A stretch of DNA of 64,000 bases. Origin: Bog-532 sp963775825. GTDB lineage: Bacteria > Actinomycetota > Actinomycetes > Streptosporangiales > Streptosporangiaceae. Position 1 is the stretch's first letter. The number at the start of each line of letters is the position of its first letter. Location of the stretch: positions 116,064-180,063 of the forward strand of contig CAVZKY010000050.1 of the NCBI GenBank assembly GCA_963775825.1. The letters are read 5' to 3'. Positions 18,458 to 28,510 of this stretch are shown piece by piece. The position numbers were made by a program, and so were the translations under genes. The notes under the pieces are model-generated. The model was given only the letters and a program-made list of their open reading frames with translations. It had not been told where the DNA came from and searched no databases.

Positions 18458-21089
18458 GCGGGTCGGGCTTGCGGGCCGTCATCGTGGAGGGCGAGGCGGG
18501 GATCGGCAAGACGACCATGCTAGGCGCGTTCGCCCGCGCGGTACGGGACGAGGGCTCGGCGGTCGTGGCCTACGGACGTTGCCAGGACGGCCCCGCCGTG
18601 CCACTGGAACCGTTCCGCTCGCTGGTCGGGCATCTGGTGGAGTATGCGCCGGTGGACGTGCTGCGGGCCCTCACCACGCGCTGCGGAGGGCACCTGGTCC
18701 GCATGGCGCCACGCCTGGCCGGCCGCGTCGAAGTCACCGGCGCGGCGATCAGCGACGACGCTACCGAGCGGTATCTGCTGTTCGAGGCGGTCAGCGACGT
18801 GCTGACGCGCCTGGCCGCGATCAGCCCGCTCGTCGTTCTGCTGGACGACATTCAGTGGGCGGAGCCAACCGCGCTGCAATTGCTCCGCCACCTCAGCCGT
18901 GCGCTGGTCAACGTGCCGGTGCTGCTGATCCTCAGCGCTCGCGACACGGACGAGCGGCGCTCGAGGGAGTTGCGGGCTGCGCTCGCCGACCTCGAATGCC
19001 GTCCCGGGCGCCGCATTCTCCTGGGTGGTTTCGACGAGCACGAGCTGGCCGGCCTGACGGCTTCGCTGCTCGCGATCGACGCGACCGCGGTCGCCCCGGC
19101 GGTGCCGGCCCGGCTGCGCAATCAGACCGCCGGCAACCCGCTGTATGCCGCCCAGCTGGCGCGGCACTGGGCGGAGTCGGGGCGCCTTACCCTCGCTGCG
19201 GCCGAGGTCGACTTCGCCGACCCCGCGGCGGGCGACGATGTCCCGGCGAACCTGCGCAATCTGCTCTGGAGCCGGGTCAGCTCCCTCGGGGACGAGGTCG
19301 TCGAGGTGCTCTCGGCGGCCGCCGTGCTCGGCACGCAGTTCGCGGTGAACGCGGTGATTGACCTGGCCGGGATCTCCGAGGGCGATGCGCTGGACGCCCT
19401 CGACGCGGCCGAGGCCGCCGGATTGCTGGCCGATGTCCCGGCGCGCGCCGGGACGCTGCGGTTCGTGCACGTCCTGGTGGCCCGCGCCGTGTACGCCGGG
19501 CTCCCGCGCGGCCGGCGCCGGCGGCTGCACGCGCAAGCCGCCGAGGTGCTGGCCAAACAGCCTGGCGCAGTCACGATTGGCCTCGCGGCCCAGATAGCGC
19601 GCCACGACAGCCTGGGCGGACTGCCCGCCGAGGCCCGGCACTGGGCGATGACGGCCGGTGATTACGCGGCCAGGCAGCTGTCCCCGGCCGAAGCGGCCCG
19701 GTGGTACCGGACGGCGCTGGACCACGGCGCCGCCCTCGATGTTCCCGATGACGAACACGCTGATCTCCTCGTCCGGCTGGGCCACGCGCAGCAGCAGGCC
19801 GACGATCCCGGCGCCCTTGCGACCTTGACCGAAGCGGCGGCGCTGGCCCGCGGCTGCGGTGCCACCGCGATCGTGGCGCAGGCTGCCCTGGCTACCGACC
19901 GCGGGTTCCTGCGGCCCGGCCCGGCCGCCGCGGCGCAGGTGGCGATCGTCGAGTCCGCCCTCGAGGTCGTCGACGCCGATCCGGCCACGCGCGCCCGGCT
20001 CCTGGCGCTGCTGGCCGAGAACCTCGTCTCCGACGTGGCCGGTACCCGGCGCACCGGGCTGGCCCGCGAGGCCATTGCGCTGGCCGATGCCAGTCCCAAT
20101 CCGGCGCTTCTCGCCCGGATCTGCTCATCGGTGCTGTACGCCCTCTGGGGCCCCGACCGTGCGGCGACGCGGCTGCGGGCCGACGTCGCCAAGAGGTCGA
20201 TCGCCGCCGCGGCGGCCGCCGGTGACCTGCCTCTTGAATTCGGCGTGCACGCCGCGGCCTATACCGTCGCCATCCAGCTGGCCGACCCAGCCGGGGCCGC
20301 CCGCAGCCTCGGGCGGCTGCACGCCATCGCCGACCAGATCGGCGCCCCGTACATGACCTGGACGGTGGGCTGGTACGAGGCGTTCGTCGCCACGATGCAG
20401 GCCCGCTTCGCCGAGGCCGATCAGCTGGGGCGAGAGACGGTGGAGCTCGGCCTCGCCATGGGTGCCGCCAACGGCGTCGCGGTCTTCGCCGGGCAGGCGG
20501 CCGTGCTGGCCACCATCGCCGGTCGTCATGCTGAACTGCCGCCGATCGTCGCGGAGGCGATCGGCGCCGGGCCGGTGCAGCTCACCTTTTACCTCGCCCA
20601 CGCCATCGTCAGCGTGGCCAGCGGCCCCAGGGAGGTCGCCAGCGACCTCCTCGGCGAAGCAGCGGCCGCCGGATTCCGGAACGTCCAGCCGGACCTCATG
20701 TGGATGACATCCATGCTCGGCTACGCCATCCTCGCGATCGAGCTGGAGGATCTCGGCGCCGCCGCCCAGCTCCTCGCGATCATCGAGCCATACACCGGCG
20801 AGGTCGCCACCAACCTGGGGCCGGTCGCCGCCTACGCGGGACGGCTCGCGTCCCTGCTCGGCCGGCATGACGCCGCGGACCAGCACCTTAGCGCCGCACT
20901 CGAGATCGCCGGCGCCTTCGAGTGGGACTACCACCGCGCCGCGATCCTGATCGCCCGGGCCGCGGCCCGCCGCCGAGCGCTCGGCCGGCTGACGACCCAG
21001 CGCGCGCGTGGCTCGCGGCGGCCGAGGGAATCTGCGCCGCACGCGGGCTGCCGGGGATGCTGGCCATGATCGGCGGCCTGGGGGCGTGA
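18253..21089 (+). CDS. AAA-type ATPase and TPR part of the split BTAD regulator
   Basis: This frame carries VVGRARELELL, Walker A GEAGIGKTTML (nt ~18493-18525), Walker B VVLLDDIQWAEP (nt ~18834-18869), the sensor region LLILSARDTDE, and then long TPR-like helices. The uninterrupted frame ends at 21069 with an implausible Arg-rich tail. A one-base shift near 20992 restores DDPARAWLAAAEGICAARG and a stop at 21089, a normal C-terminus for this family. The gene thus shows two indels, one at each end. The role is ATP-dependent transcription control together with the BTAD part. The target is unknown, but the two small genes just downstream are the obvious candidates. Confidence 0.75.
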
Positions 21090-21188
21090 AGCGCGCGTGA
21101 TGCGCCCGTGATGCGCCGCTGAGGCGGCCTGGCGTCAGGATGCTGTCAACGGCGCCGCCCGGCGCCGGGGATAAGGGGGGACACCCAG

Positions 21189-21452
21189 ATGCCTGCCGTA
21201 ATCGGCTACCACCAGGTGACGGACCGCGATCACTGGCTCAGCTCGGACCTTCGCGAGAAGAGGTTCGGGGAGCTGGGCATCACGAATATCCGCACCTACA
21301 CCGACCCCACCAACCCGGCCCGGGTGGCCATCAGCGCCGACGTGCCCGACGTCGACGCGTTCGTGGCCTGGCTGCAGACCGAGGACGGTGCCGCCACCGC
21401 AAAAAGCGACAGCGTCCTTCTGAACACCGTCGTCCTGCTCGTCGAGTCGTAG
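21189..21452 (+). CDS. small alpha/beta-barrel-type hypothetical protein
   Basis: An 87-residue protein with alternating strands and helices (IGYHQVTDRDHWLSSDLREK, then VAISADVPDVDAFVAWL), a layout seen in dimeric alpha/beta-barrel proteins such as monooxygenase/cyclase-like families. An AT-poor GGGGG site lies upstream of the ATG. It is 100 bp after the regulator and 98 bp before another small protein of similar type, so the two are probably co-transcribed. Function unknown. Confidence 0.6.
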   Translation: MPAVIGYHQVTDRDHWLSSDLREKRFGELGITNIRTYTDPTNPARVAISADVPDVDAFVAWLQTEDGAATAKSDSVLLNTVVLLVES

Positions 21453-21550
21453 CCCAACGGCTGAACTCCAGCACCGAAGAACCAGACCTGGGCGATCGGC
21501 GTGCCGCACGCGGCGGCGCGCCGATCACCGTATCAGCGAAAGGCACCCCA

Positions 21551-21841
21551 ATGACTTATGGCATCATCCACCAGTTCAAGGGCGGAACCAAGCAGCAGTA
21601 CGAAGCATCAGTCGCGGCCGTGCACCCGAGTGACGGCACGTTGCCGCCCGGCCAGCTCTACCACGCCGCCGGGCCGTCCCCGGACGGCTGGACCATTGTC
21701 GTGGTCTACGACTCGAAGGCCAACTGGGAGAACTTCCGTGACTCGGTGCTGATGCCGAGCATGCAGCGGGGCATCAAGGGGGGCTTTACCGCACCCCCCG
21801 AGGAGACGGGATTCGAGATCGTCACTGAGGTCAACGCCTGA
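21551..21841 (+). CDS. small dimeric alpha/beta-barrel-like protein
   Basis: A 96-residue protein starting MTYGIIHQFKGGTKQQYEAS. The central segment HAAGPSPDGWTIVVVYDSKA, followed by W-x-x-F and P-S-M, closely parallels HAGGPSPAGGMRMIEIWES in the protein at 48093-48365, so the two are homologous. The fold expected is a ferredoxin-like barrel (ABM/EthD-like). The ATG has GAAAGG upstream. It is likely in one transcript with the gene at 21189 and next to the large regulator. Confidence 0.65.
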   Translation: MTYGIIHQFKGGTKQQYEASVAAVHPSDGTLPPGQLYHAAGPSPDGWTIVVVYDSKANWENFRDSVLMPSMQRGIKGGFTAPPEETGFEIVTEVNA

Positions 21842-21911
21842 CCGTGACGGTAGCAGCTGCCATCGATCGTCCCAGGGGGCGACCGATGGCAGTCCTGCAG
21901 CCACGGGATCG

Positions 21912-22034
21912 GTGAACACGGTCCGGACGCACATGCGGCACCTGTACGACAAGCTCGGCGCCTACCGCCGCCTGGAGGCCCTCGACCGGGCCCGTGCTCT
22001 CGGCCTGTCGCGCCCGTCCCGCAACGGGCCTTAA
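21912..22034 (+). pseudogene. C-terminal remnant of a LuxR-type regulator
   Basis: The frame reads NTVRTHMRHLYDKLGAYRR and then EALDRARALGL before a TAA stop. This is the recognition helix and end of a LuxR helix-turn-helix, but nothing upstream encodes the rest of the protein. It is a decayed fragment of about 40 residues. Confidence 0.6.
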
Positions 22035-22066
22035 CCCGCCTTAACCCTCACCTCGATGACCTGAAC

Positions 22067-22342
22067 GTGCTCAGCGCGCGGTCGGTGCTGGTCATGGCTG
22101 TGCCGGTCATCGTGGTGGTTCAGCTGGCTTTGCAGGGAACCCACCTCGGCCCGTTGCACCTGCCCGCTGGGACGCTGCGGCCGACCGGCAAGCGGATGGA
22201 CGCGCCGTGCTGCGACATCTTTGAATTGGCCGACGGCAAGATAAAGCGCTTCGACTGCTACCCCGAAGGCTCGATCATCCTGACCCAGCTCGGCGTGATC
22301 GATAACCTCGGCGCCGCGCTGGCGCGCTCCTCCGTTGGGTGA
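22067..22342 (+). pseudogene. SnoaL/NTF2-like protein, C-terminal fragment
   Basis: The segment GTHLGPLHLPAGTLRPTGKR followed by CCDIFELADGKIKRFDCYP is the second half of a SnoaL-like (nuclear transport factor 2 fold) domain. The first ~40 residues of the family are missing, and the preceding residues look random. Either a truncated gene or a frameshifted one. It directly follows a LuxR remnant, so this 21.9-22.35 kb piece is degenerate. Confidence 0.5.
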
Positions 22343-22596
22343 CGCCATTCGGCGGCTTGTTCGAGGGCCGTTCCGCGGGCAGCCCCGACGACCCGGCCGG
22401 CGCCCAGGATTTCGGCGCCACGGCGACGACGCTGATCCCGCGGCTGGCCACCGTTCACCCGGGCTCAAACCCACGCGTCGTGATGCGACTGGGCCACCGT
22501 GAGCCCTACGGCCGCCCGGGCCGCGGCGGGCTACGCAACGCGGGCCCTTGCGCTCCTTTAACGACAGTTGTCATCGGTGCGCCCCGAGCTGACCAA

Positions 22597-22845
22597 TCAC
22601 GGTGAGCGCCCGTCATGGGGTGCTGGTATTTCGCGCTCCGGTGTGAGCTGACGGACCTCGAGCAGGTCCAGGCCGAGCGCGTCGATCTCGGCCAGTACGC
22701 CGTGTAGGGCCGATCGATCCAGCAGCCCGGTGAGCACCGTGTCCGGGCCGTCCCGCCGCGGCGTCATCGCCGGGAACGCGGAAAGAATCGTCGCGCCGAG
22801 GTGCCCGTTAATCCGGATCATGTAGAGGACGGGTGCCGAGTCCAT
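22597..22845 (-). CDS. small conserved-looking hypothetical protein
   Basis: An 82-residue protein with the pattern YMIRINGHLGATILSAFPAM and then TVLTGLLDRSALHGVLAEID followed by GLDLLEVRQL. It resembles small stand-alone proteins often found beside actinomycete regulators. The ATG at 22845 is AT-rich upstream. No catalytic motif is visible. Confidence 0.6.
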   Translation of the reverse strand: MDSAPVLYMIRINGHLGATILSAFPAMTPRRDGPDTVLTGLLDRSALHGVLAEIDALGLDLLEVRQLTPEREIPAPHDGRSP

Positions 22846-23047
22846 AACACCATGATTAACGGGCTCGCAGGTGAGCCCGCATCGCCGGAATCCGGTGACT
22901 GCCGGCCGGGCTGGACTCCCGCGTGCGATCGACTCACTCTCACCTGTTTCCGGTGATGACCGTTCACCTGCCTGGTGGCCAGGCTGGGGTCGTCATCCAG
23001 GTTCGCGCGACCGTCAGCGGCCGTGCCGGGAATTCGAGGGAGATGCT

Positions 23048-23350
23048 GTGAGCGCGAAAGTTGCGATCGTGGCCGGGGGCGGTGGTGCGACCGGCCGCGC
23101 GACGGCGATGGCTCTCGCCGCCACCGGCCTTACCGTGGTGGCGGTCGACCGGAACGAGGCGGCCCTGCGTGACCTGCCAGACGGCGTGCGCCCTGAAGTG
23201 GCCGATACGACGGATCCGGCCCTGACGGCGGACGTCGTTGACCGGATCGCTGCCGAGGTGGGGCCGCCCGACGTGCTGGTGAACACCATCGGCGCGTTCG
23301 GCCAGGGAGACGTGCTCAGCACCTGGTCAGCGACGCCGCGGCGCCGGTGA
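23048..23350 (+). pseudogene. short-chain dehydrogenase, truncated N-terminal part
   Basis: AIVAGGGGATGRATAMALA is an SDR nucleotide-binding motif, and DVLVNTIGAFGQGDVLSTW includes the NAG-equivalent region. The frame then ends at about 100 residues instead of 250, with an Arg-rich tail that suggests a deletion or frameshift. The catalytic Tyr-x-x-x-Lys is absent. It is the second truncated SDR in this window. Confidence 0.6.
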
Positions 23351-23474
23351 GCGGAGCGATCCTCCCGGCCTACGGCAACTGGCCGACGGCCTGACTCAGC
23401 CCCGCTGGCGGTCGGGTGACCGGCGGGACCAGGTGCCGGACGGAAAGGAGGCGAGAATCCTCGTCGGCGCTATC

Positions 23475-26133
23475 GTGGCAACCGTCGCGACCAAGGCACA
23501 CTTGTGAAGTGGCACCGGCAACTCTCCGGCTGATCGACCGGGGTGACCTACTTGCGGCGCTGGATAGGGCGGCGGCGAAGAAGGTCACGATCATCTCGGC
23601 CCCAGCTGGCAGCGGGAAGACGTCGCTGCTCCGCGCGTGGGCAGACCGCCCTGGTCAGCCGCACCGGCTCGCAGTCATGCAGGTGCGGCGCGACCAGCAA
23701 GACGCGCAGGACTTCTGGCTGGCCCTCCTCGACGCGGTCCGCCATGTCTGTGACGCACCCAGCGGCGCGGAGCCGCCGGCGGCGACGCCAGGTTTTAATG
23801 CGCCGGCGATGGTCAGCCGGATCCTCTCCGAGCTTGCCGGCGCGGGCGGCGACGTCATGGTGGTGATCGAGGATCTGCACGAGCTGGACGCGCCGCTGAC
23901 CCTCGGTCAGCTCACCCGGCTGCTGACGAACCTCCCCGATGGCGTGCACGCGATGCTGACGACACGCCACGATCTGCCGCTGCGCCTTCATCAGCTTCGC
24001 CTGGCCGGCGAGCTGGCCGAGATCCGCGGGGCGGATCTGACGTTCACCGCGCGGGAAACCCGCGAGCTTCTGGCCGCCTCGGGCATCACGCTGTCGGAGG
24101 CCGGGGCGGCGCTGCTGCACCAGCGGACCGAAGGGTGGGCCGCGGGTCTGCGGCTCGCGGCGCTCTCGCTGACTGGTCACCCCGACCCAGAGCGTTTCGT
24201 CGCGGACTTCTCCGGCACCAACCGCGCGGTCGCGGAGTACCTGCTCGCCGAGATGCTGGAACGCCAGCCGGGAGAGGTCCAGGATCTGCTGCTGCGCACG
24301 TGCCTGCTCGACCGGGTCAACGGTGAGCTGGCGGATCTGCTGACCGGCCGCCTTGGGTCGGAACGGATCTTGCTGGAGCTCGAGGATGCGAACGCGTTCG
24401 TGGTGTCGCTTGACCCCGAGCGGACCTGGTTCCGCTATCACCACCTGTTTGGGGATCTGCTCCGGCTGGAGCTGCGCCGGACGCTGCCCGATCACGTGCC
24501 GGAGCTTCACCGGCGGGCTGGGCGGTGGTTCAGCGAGCGCGGGCACGTCGTTGAGGCCATCCGGCATACCCAGGCGGCGGGCGACTGGCCGGATGCGGCT
24601 CGGCTGCTCGCCAATCATTCGTTCAGCCTGACGCTGGACGGGTCCGCGCAGACCATGCAGGCGCTGGCGCGGGCCTTCCCGCCAGGCGAGGAGTACCCGG
24701 AGCTAGCGCTGGTGCACGCGGGAGGTGACCTTGTACAGGGCCGCCTGGATGAGGCGGCCGCCTACCTGGCGGTCGCTGAGACCTACGCCGGGACCGCACC
24801 GCCGGATCGCCGGCACCGCCTCCGGGTGGCGCTCGCGTCACTGCAGCTGTCGTTGGCCAGGCGGCGCGGTAACCTGGCCGGGGTCGTGGCCCAGGTCAGG
24901 TTCCTGGCCGCGCCGGTGACCGGGCAGTCCGACGAGGACATCGCGCTGGACAGCGACCTGCGGGCGGTGGCGTTGATGAACCTGGGGACCGTTGAGGCAT
25001 GGTCCCTGGCGCTTCCAGACGCGGAACGCCACCTGCGAGAGGGAGCCGCTCTGGCCCGCCAGATCGGCCGGCCCTACCTGGAGGTATCCTGCCTCGCGCA
25101 GCTCGGGTTCGCCTCGAAGGTCCACCCGTTCGCCACCACACAGCGGTGCTGCCGCGAGGCCATAACGCTCGCCGAGCGGCATGGCTGGGGCACGGAACCG
25201 GTGATCGCTCCCGCGCTGGTCACGCTGGCCGGCACGATGGTGTGGCTAGGCCAGTTCGACGAAGCCGAGCGATGGCTGCACCGAACCGCGCAGGCCCTGC
25301 AAACAGACACCGGGCCGGACATCAGGCTGCTGCTCCACCATACGACCGGGATACTGCGGGCGAGCCGCGGCCGCCAGCACGAGGCGCTTGAAGAGTTCAG
25401 CGCGGCGGAACGTCTGCGATCACGGCTAGCAGGCTCGCATGCCCTGGCGAGCCAGGTGACGGGTTGGCTGCTGGCGACCCAGGCCCGCCTGGGGATGACC
25501 AGTGCGGCCCGCGCGGCGCTCGCCGCGCTGGATGACGACCGGGCCGGGTCAGGCGAGATCGGCAATGCCCGCGCGGTGATCTGCCTGGCGGACGGCGATC
25601 CGGACGGGGCGCTCACCGCGGCCCGGGATGTGCTGGATGGGATCGTACCGGTCATCGGGTACGTCACGGTGGTCGAGGCTTGCCTGCTGGCCGGGCTGGC
25701 CTGCCGTGAGCTGGGGGATCAGCGTGCGGCGAACCAGGCAGCCGAGCGCGCGCTGGCCCTGGCCGAGGCTGACCGGCTGGTGCTGCCGTTCGCGATGACG
25801 GGTTCCCGGGAGCTGCTCGAGGCGCTGCCGCAGCATGAGACGGCGCACGCCGCGCTGCTGGCCGACATCCTCGACGTGCTGCGCGGCGCGTCCCCAGCGC
25901 CCACGGACCTGCCCGTGCCGTCGCGGGGGGAGGAGATCAGCGCGGGTGAGCTAAAGGTGCTGCGGTATCTGCCGACGAACCTGTCGCGGCCTGAGATCGC
26001 CGCAGAACTATCGGTGTCGGTGAACACGGTCAGCACGCACATCCGGAGCATCTACGCCAAGCTCCAGGTGGGCGACCGTTCCTCAGCCGTCCACCGCGCG
26101 CGGGAGTTGCGGCTGCTAGCCGCCGCCCGCTAG
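23475..26133 (+). CDS. MalT-type LuxR family ATP-dependent transcriptional regulator
   Basis: A large (~880 aa) signal-transduction ATPase with tetratricopeptide repeats. Walker A is SAPAGSGKTSLLRAWAD (nt ~23596-23645), the Walker B-like segment is VMVVIEDLHELD (nt ~23857-23892), the middle is a TPR/MalT-like superhelix, and the C-terminal LuxR helix-turn-helix reads EISAGELKVLRYLPTNLSRP and SVNTVSTHIRSIYAKLQVGD. The usual family N-terminus VATKAHL is present at 23484-23504 in another frame, one base out of register, so the likely intended start is GTG 23475 after AAAGGAGG. If that shift is real, GTG 23509 is the first start in the main frame. No ligand can be predicted. Confidence 0.85.
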
Positions 26134-26174
26134 GGAAGCCGTGATCTGGCCCCGTCCCGGGGCAGGGATCGACT

Positions 26175-27056
26175 CTAGTTGCGGTAACTGCCGTGGCGGA
26201 ACTCGTCGGAAAGTGACGGGTGGGACGGATGCCAGCCGAGCTCGGTCCGGGCCCTGGCCGCGTCAGTGCCCTGATTGAGCAGGAGGACCTCGGCGAAGTA
26301 GTCGCCCAGGCGGGCCCGGGCCTCAGCGTCGGAGCCGGGGACCGCTCCGGGCGCGCCGACGGCGACCGCGGCCGCCCGCGTTAGCTCGGCCACAGTGGCG
26401 TTGACTCCGTTGCCGATGACGTAGCGGCCGCGGGCCGACTCATCTTCCAGAGCGCGCCGGAAGACGTCCGCCAGGTCCGCGGCGTGCACCGTCGCCCAGT
26501 GCTGCTGGCCCGCGCCGAGCATGATCAGGTTGCCGGCGTCGTCCCGGGGTGAACCCAGAAGCAACCCGGGAATCCCGCCGCCGCCGTCACCGTAGGCGAC
26601 GCCGGAGACGACCACCACGCCGCGCAGCTGGGTCGCATCGAGCACCCGGCGTTCGATCGGCACCTTCCACGACACCAGCGGCGGCGCGTTGAGCGCGGAC
26701 TTCTCGATGATAGCGGGGTTGGTCCCGTAGATCCACAGGCCGCTGATCTGCAGGTAGGGCTGGCCGGTGCCGGCGAATGCACTGGTCACCGCGTCGACCA
26801 CGGCGGTGTCCAGGTTGGCGCTGGTGGCGTCGCCTGGACTGGCCGTGTGGATGGCCCCGTCCGCACCGCGGAGCAGCCTCGCGACCGCCGGCCGGTCGTA
26901 GAGGTCGACCACGGCTGGTGCGGCGCCGCGGGCGGCGACGGTGGCCGCCTGGGTGTCGTCGCGGACGAGGGCGGTCACCTCGTGGCCGTGCTTGTGCAGA
27001 TCCGCCAGTACGTGCGATCCGACGAACCCGGTCGCGCCGGTGAGTACTACTTTCAT
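26175..27056 (-). CDS. NAD-dependent epimerase/dehydratase family protein
   Basis: An extended-SDR protein of about 293 residues beginning MKVVLTGATGFVGSHVLADL, with the TGxxGxxG nucleotide motif. DLYDRPAVARLLRGADGAIH and the mid-protein ISGLWIYGTNP follow. The canonical YxxxK is not clearly in place, which is common in atypical SDR subfamilies, so the activity is uncertain. The ATG at 27056 fits the Rossmann start, and a longer upstream frame is non-coding in appearance. It converges on the LuxR gene with a small GC hairpin between them (around 26149-26163). Confidence 0.85.
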   Translation of the reverse strand: MKVVLTGATGFVGSHVLADLHKHGHEVTALVRDDTQAATVAARGAAPAVVDLYDRPAVARLLRGADGAIHTASPGDATSANLDTAVVDAVTSAFAGTGQPYLQISGLWIYGTNPAIIEKSALNAPPLVSWKVPIERRVLDATQLRGVVVVSGVAYGDGGGGIPGLLLGSPRDDAGNLIMLGAGQQHWATVHAADLADVFRRALEDESARGRYVIGNGVNATVAELTRAAAVAVGAPGAVPGSDAEARARLGDYFAEVLLLNQGTDAARARTELGWHPSHPSLSDEFRHGSYRN

Positions 27057-27297
27057 GGCCGCCGCCTGCCTTTCGAAGCCTGGAAGTCGGACGCGTAGTG
27101 GGTGAGCCTGTATTGACCACGCCAGACTCATCGCCAGCAAGGTGAGAGGTCATCACCGGATCCCGGTGATTCGCCTTGGCCTGCGCCAGGGCAGCCGGAC
27201 CGCAAGCCACCGGCAGGATCGATGAGGACGCCCTCATGCCGGCCCCAATCGGTGTCCTGGGGGAGCCGCACATCGCCTCCGGCCGCAAATGCCTGAT

Positions 27298-28317
27298 CTA
27301 GCCGAAGGTGAACGAATAGGCCTGGACGCCGGGATCGAGAAAGGCGATCTCGAAGGTGCGGTCGGTGATGCCGCCGGGCTGCCGGATGAGCTGGTGCAGT
27401 CGTTGTCCGGCGGTCGTTCCGCGGCCCTGGTCGTCAACGTCGGCCCCGTGCGCCGCACCTGGCGGTTGCCCGTCGATGAGCACGCGGAACCGCACCGGCG
27501 CGCCCGCTGCGGCAGGCCCCATCACCAGGTGCAGGTCGCGGGCGTGGAAGCGGTACGCGATCCGCCCGCCGGCCTGGTTCAGCGTGACGGCCTGTTCCTC
27601 CACTGTCCAGTCCCCGGACAGGGCCCAGTGATTGAGTCTCAGCTCGGCCGGGACCTCATAGGCGTGACGTTTTCCCGGTATCGCGCCGCCCGGGCTCGCG
27701 AAGTTCTCGGTGCGCTCGTAGCCGGTGTAGTTCTCTGATGATCTCAGGGCGGCCCAGTCGGCCGGCGCTTCCGCGTCGCGGGCATCCACCGATACCAGCT
27801 CATGACCGAGGCCGGTGGATCCGTTCTCGGCCAGCAGTTGCTGGATCACCATTTCCGATTGCTGGTATTCGCCTTCGCCGAAGTAATGGTGCCGGATGCG
27901 ACCCTGTGGGTCGGCGAAGTACAGCGCCGGCCAGTAGTGGTTGGCGAAGGCGCTCCATACCGCGTAGTCGTTGTCGATCGCGACCGGGTATTCGACCCGC
28001 ATGTCCTGCACAGCGCGGCGGACGTTGCCAAGATCGTGCTCGAACCCGAATTCGGGGGTGTGCACCCCGACCACGATCAGCCCGTGGCCGGAGTATCTGC
28101 CGGCCCAGGCGCGGACGTAAGGAAGCTGGCGTAGCCAGTTGATGCAGGTGTAGGTCCAGAAGTTGACCAGAACGACCTTCCCGAGCAGGCCGGAGGCGGT
28201 TAGCGGCGGCGAATTGAGCCATCCGGTCGCACCGTCGAAGGAAGGCAGCCTGCTCTCGATGGGCAGCCGGGTCGAGGATGTGTGCAGCCCGGCGGGCACC
28301 GGCCAATGTGGTGTCAT
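27298..28317 (-). CDS. redoxin/TlpA-like protein with C-terminal beta domain
   Basis: A 339-residue protein resembling the soluble part of DipZ-like proteins. The thioredoxin-like domain occupies residues 30-170, with the active-site region VNFWTYTCINWLRQLPYVRA. Here the usual second cysteine of the CxxC pair is Trp (CINW), so a classical disulfide exchange is not expected. GLIVVGVHTPEFGFEHD and IDNDYAVWSAFANHYWPALY follow. Residues 190-339 form the beta-rich C-terminal domain (FHARDLHLVMGP, VRFRVLIDGQPPG). No signal peptide or membrane segment is visible, so it is probably cytosolic. It lies downstream of the epoxide hydrolase on the same strand, separated by a terminator. Confidence 0.85.
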   Translation of the reverse strand: MTPHWPVPAGLHTSSTRLPIESRLPSFDGATGWLNSPPLTASGLLGKVVLVNFWTYTCINWLRQLPYVRAWAGRYSGHGLIVVGVHTPEFGFEHDLGNVRRAVQDMRVEYPVAIDNDYAVWSAFANHYWPALYFADPQGRIRHHYFGEGEYQQSEMVIQQLLAENGSTGLGHELVSVDARDAEAPADWAALRSSENYTGYERTENFASPGGAIPGKRHAYEVPAELRLNHWALSGDWTVEEQAVTLNQAGGRIAYRFHARDLHLVMGPAAAGAPVRFRVLIDGQPPGAAHGADVDDQGRGTTAGQRLHQLIRQPGGITDRTFEIAFLDPGVQAYSFTFG

Positions 28318-28436
28318 GACAGATCCCTAGAAGTTGTCTGGTCCTTGGAATTAGCCGAGGTATCCAGGATCGTTTCCGCCCGGGCGGCCGCGCCCGGGCA
28401 AGTCCCTGGCCGTTACCCCTGGCGCGCAGCGCGGCG

Positions 28437-28470
28437 GTCCCGGGTGGCCCGGAGTTGAGCCACCCGGGAC
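28437..28470 (-). terminator. hairpin downstream of the epoxide hydrolase gene
   Basis: A perfect 12-bp stem (GTCCCGGGTGGC with GCCACCCGGGAC) and a ten-base loop lie about 40 bp after the stop codon of the leftward hydrolase gene and before the redoxin gene. Confidence 0.65.
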
Positions 28471-28510
28471 CCCGCCGAACCAGGGTGCATGCAGACGTCT
28501 GAACGGTGGT

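Noticed and set aside
18520..19785. Minus-strand open frame of about 421 codons
   Set aside because: Antisense to the ATPase domain of the BTAD regulator. Composition is typical of a shadow frame.
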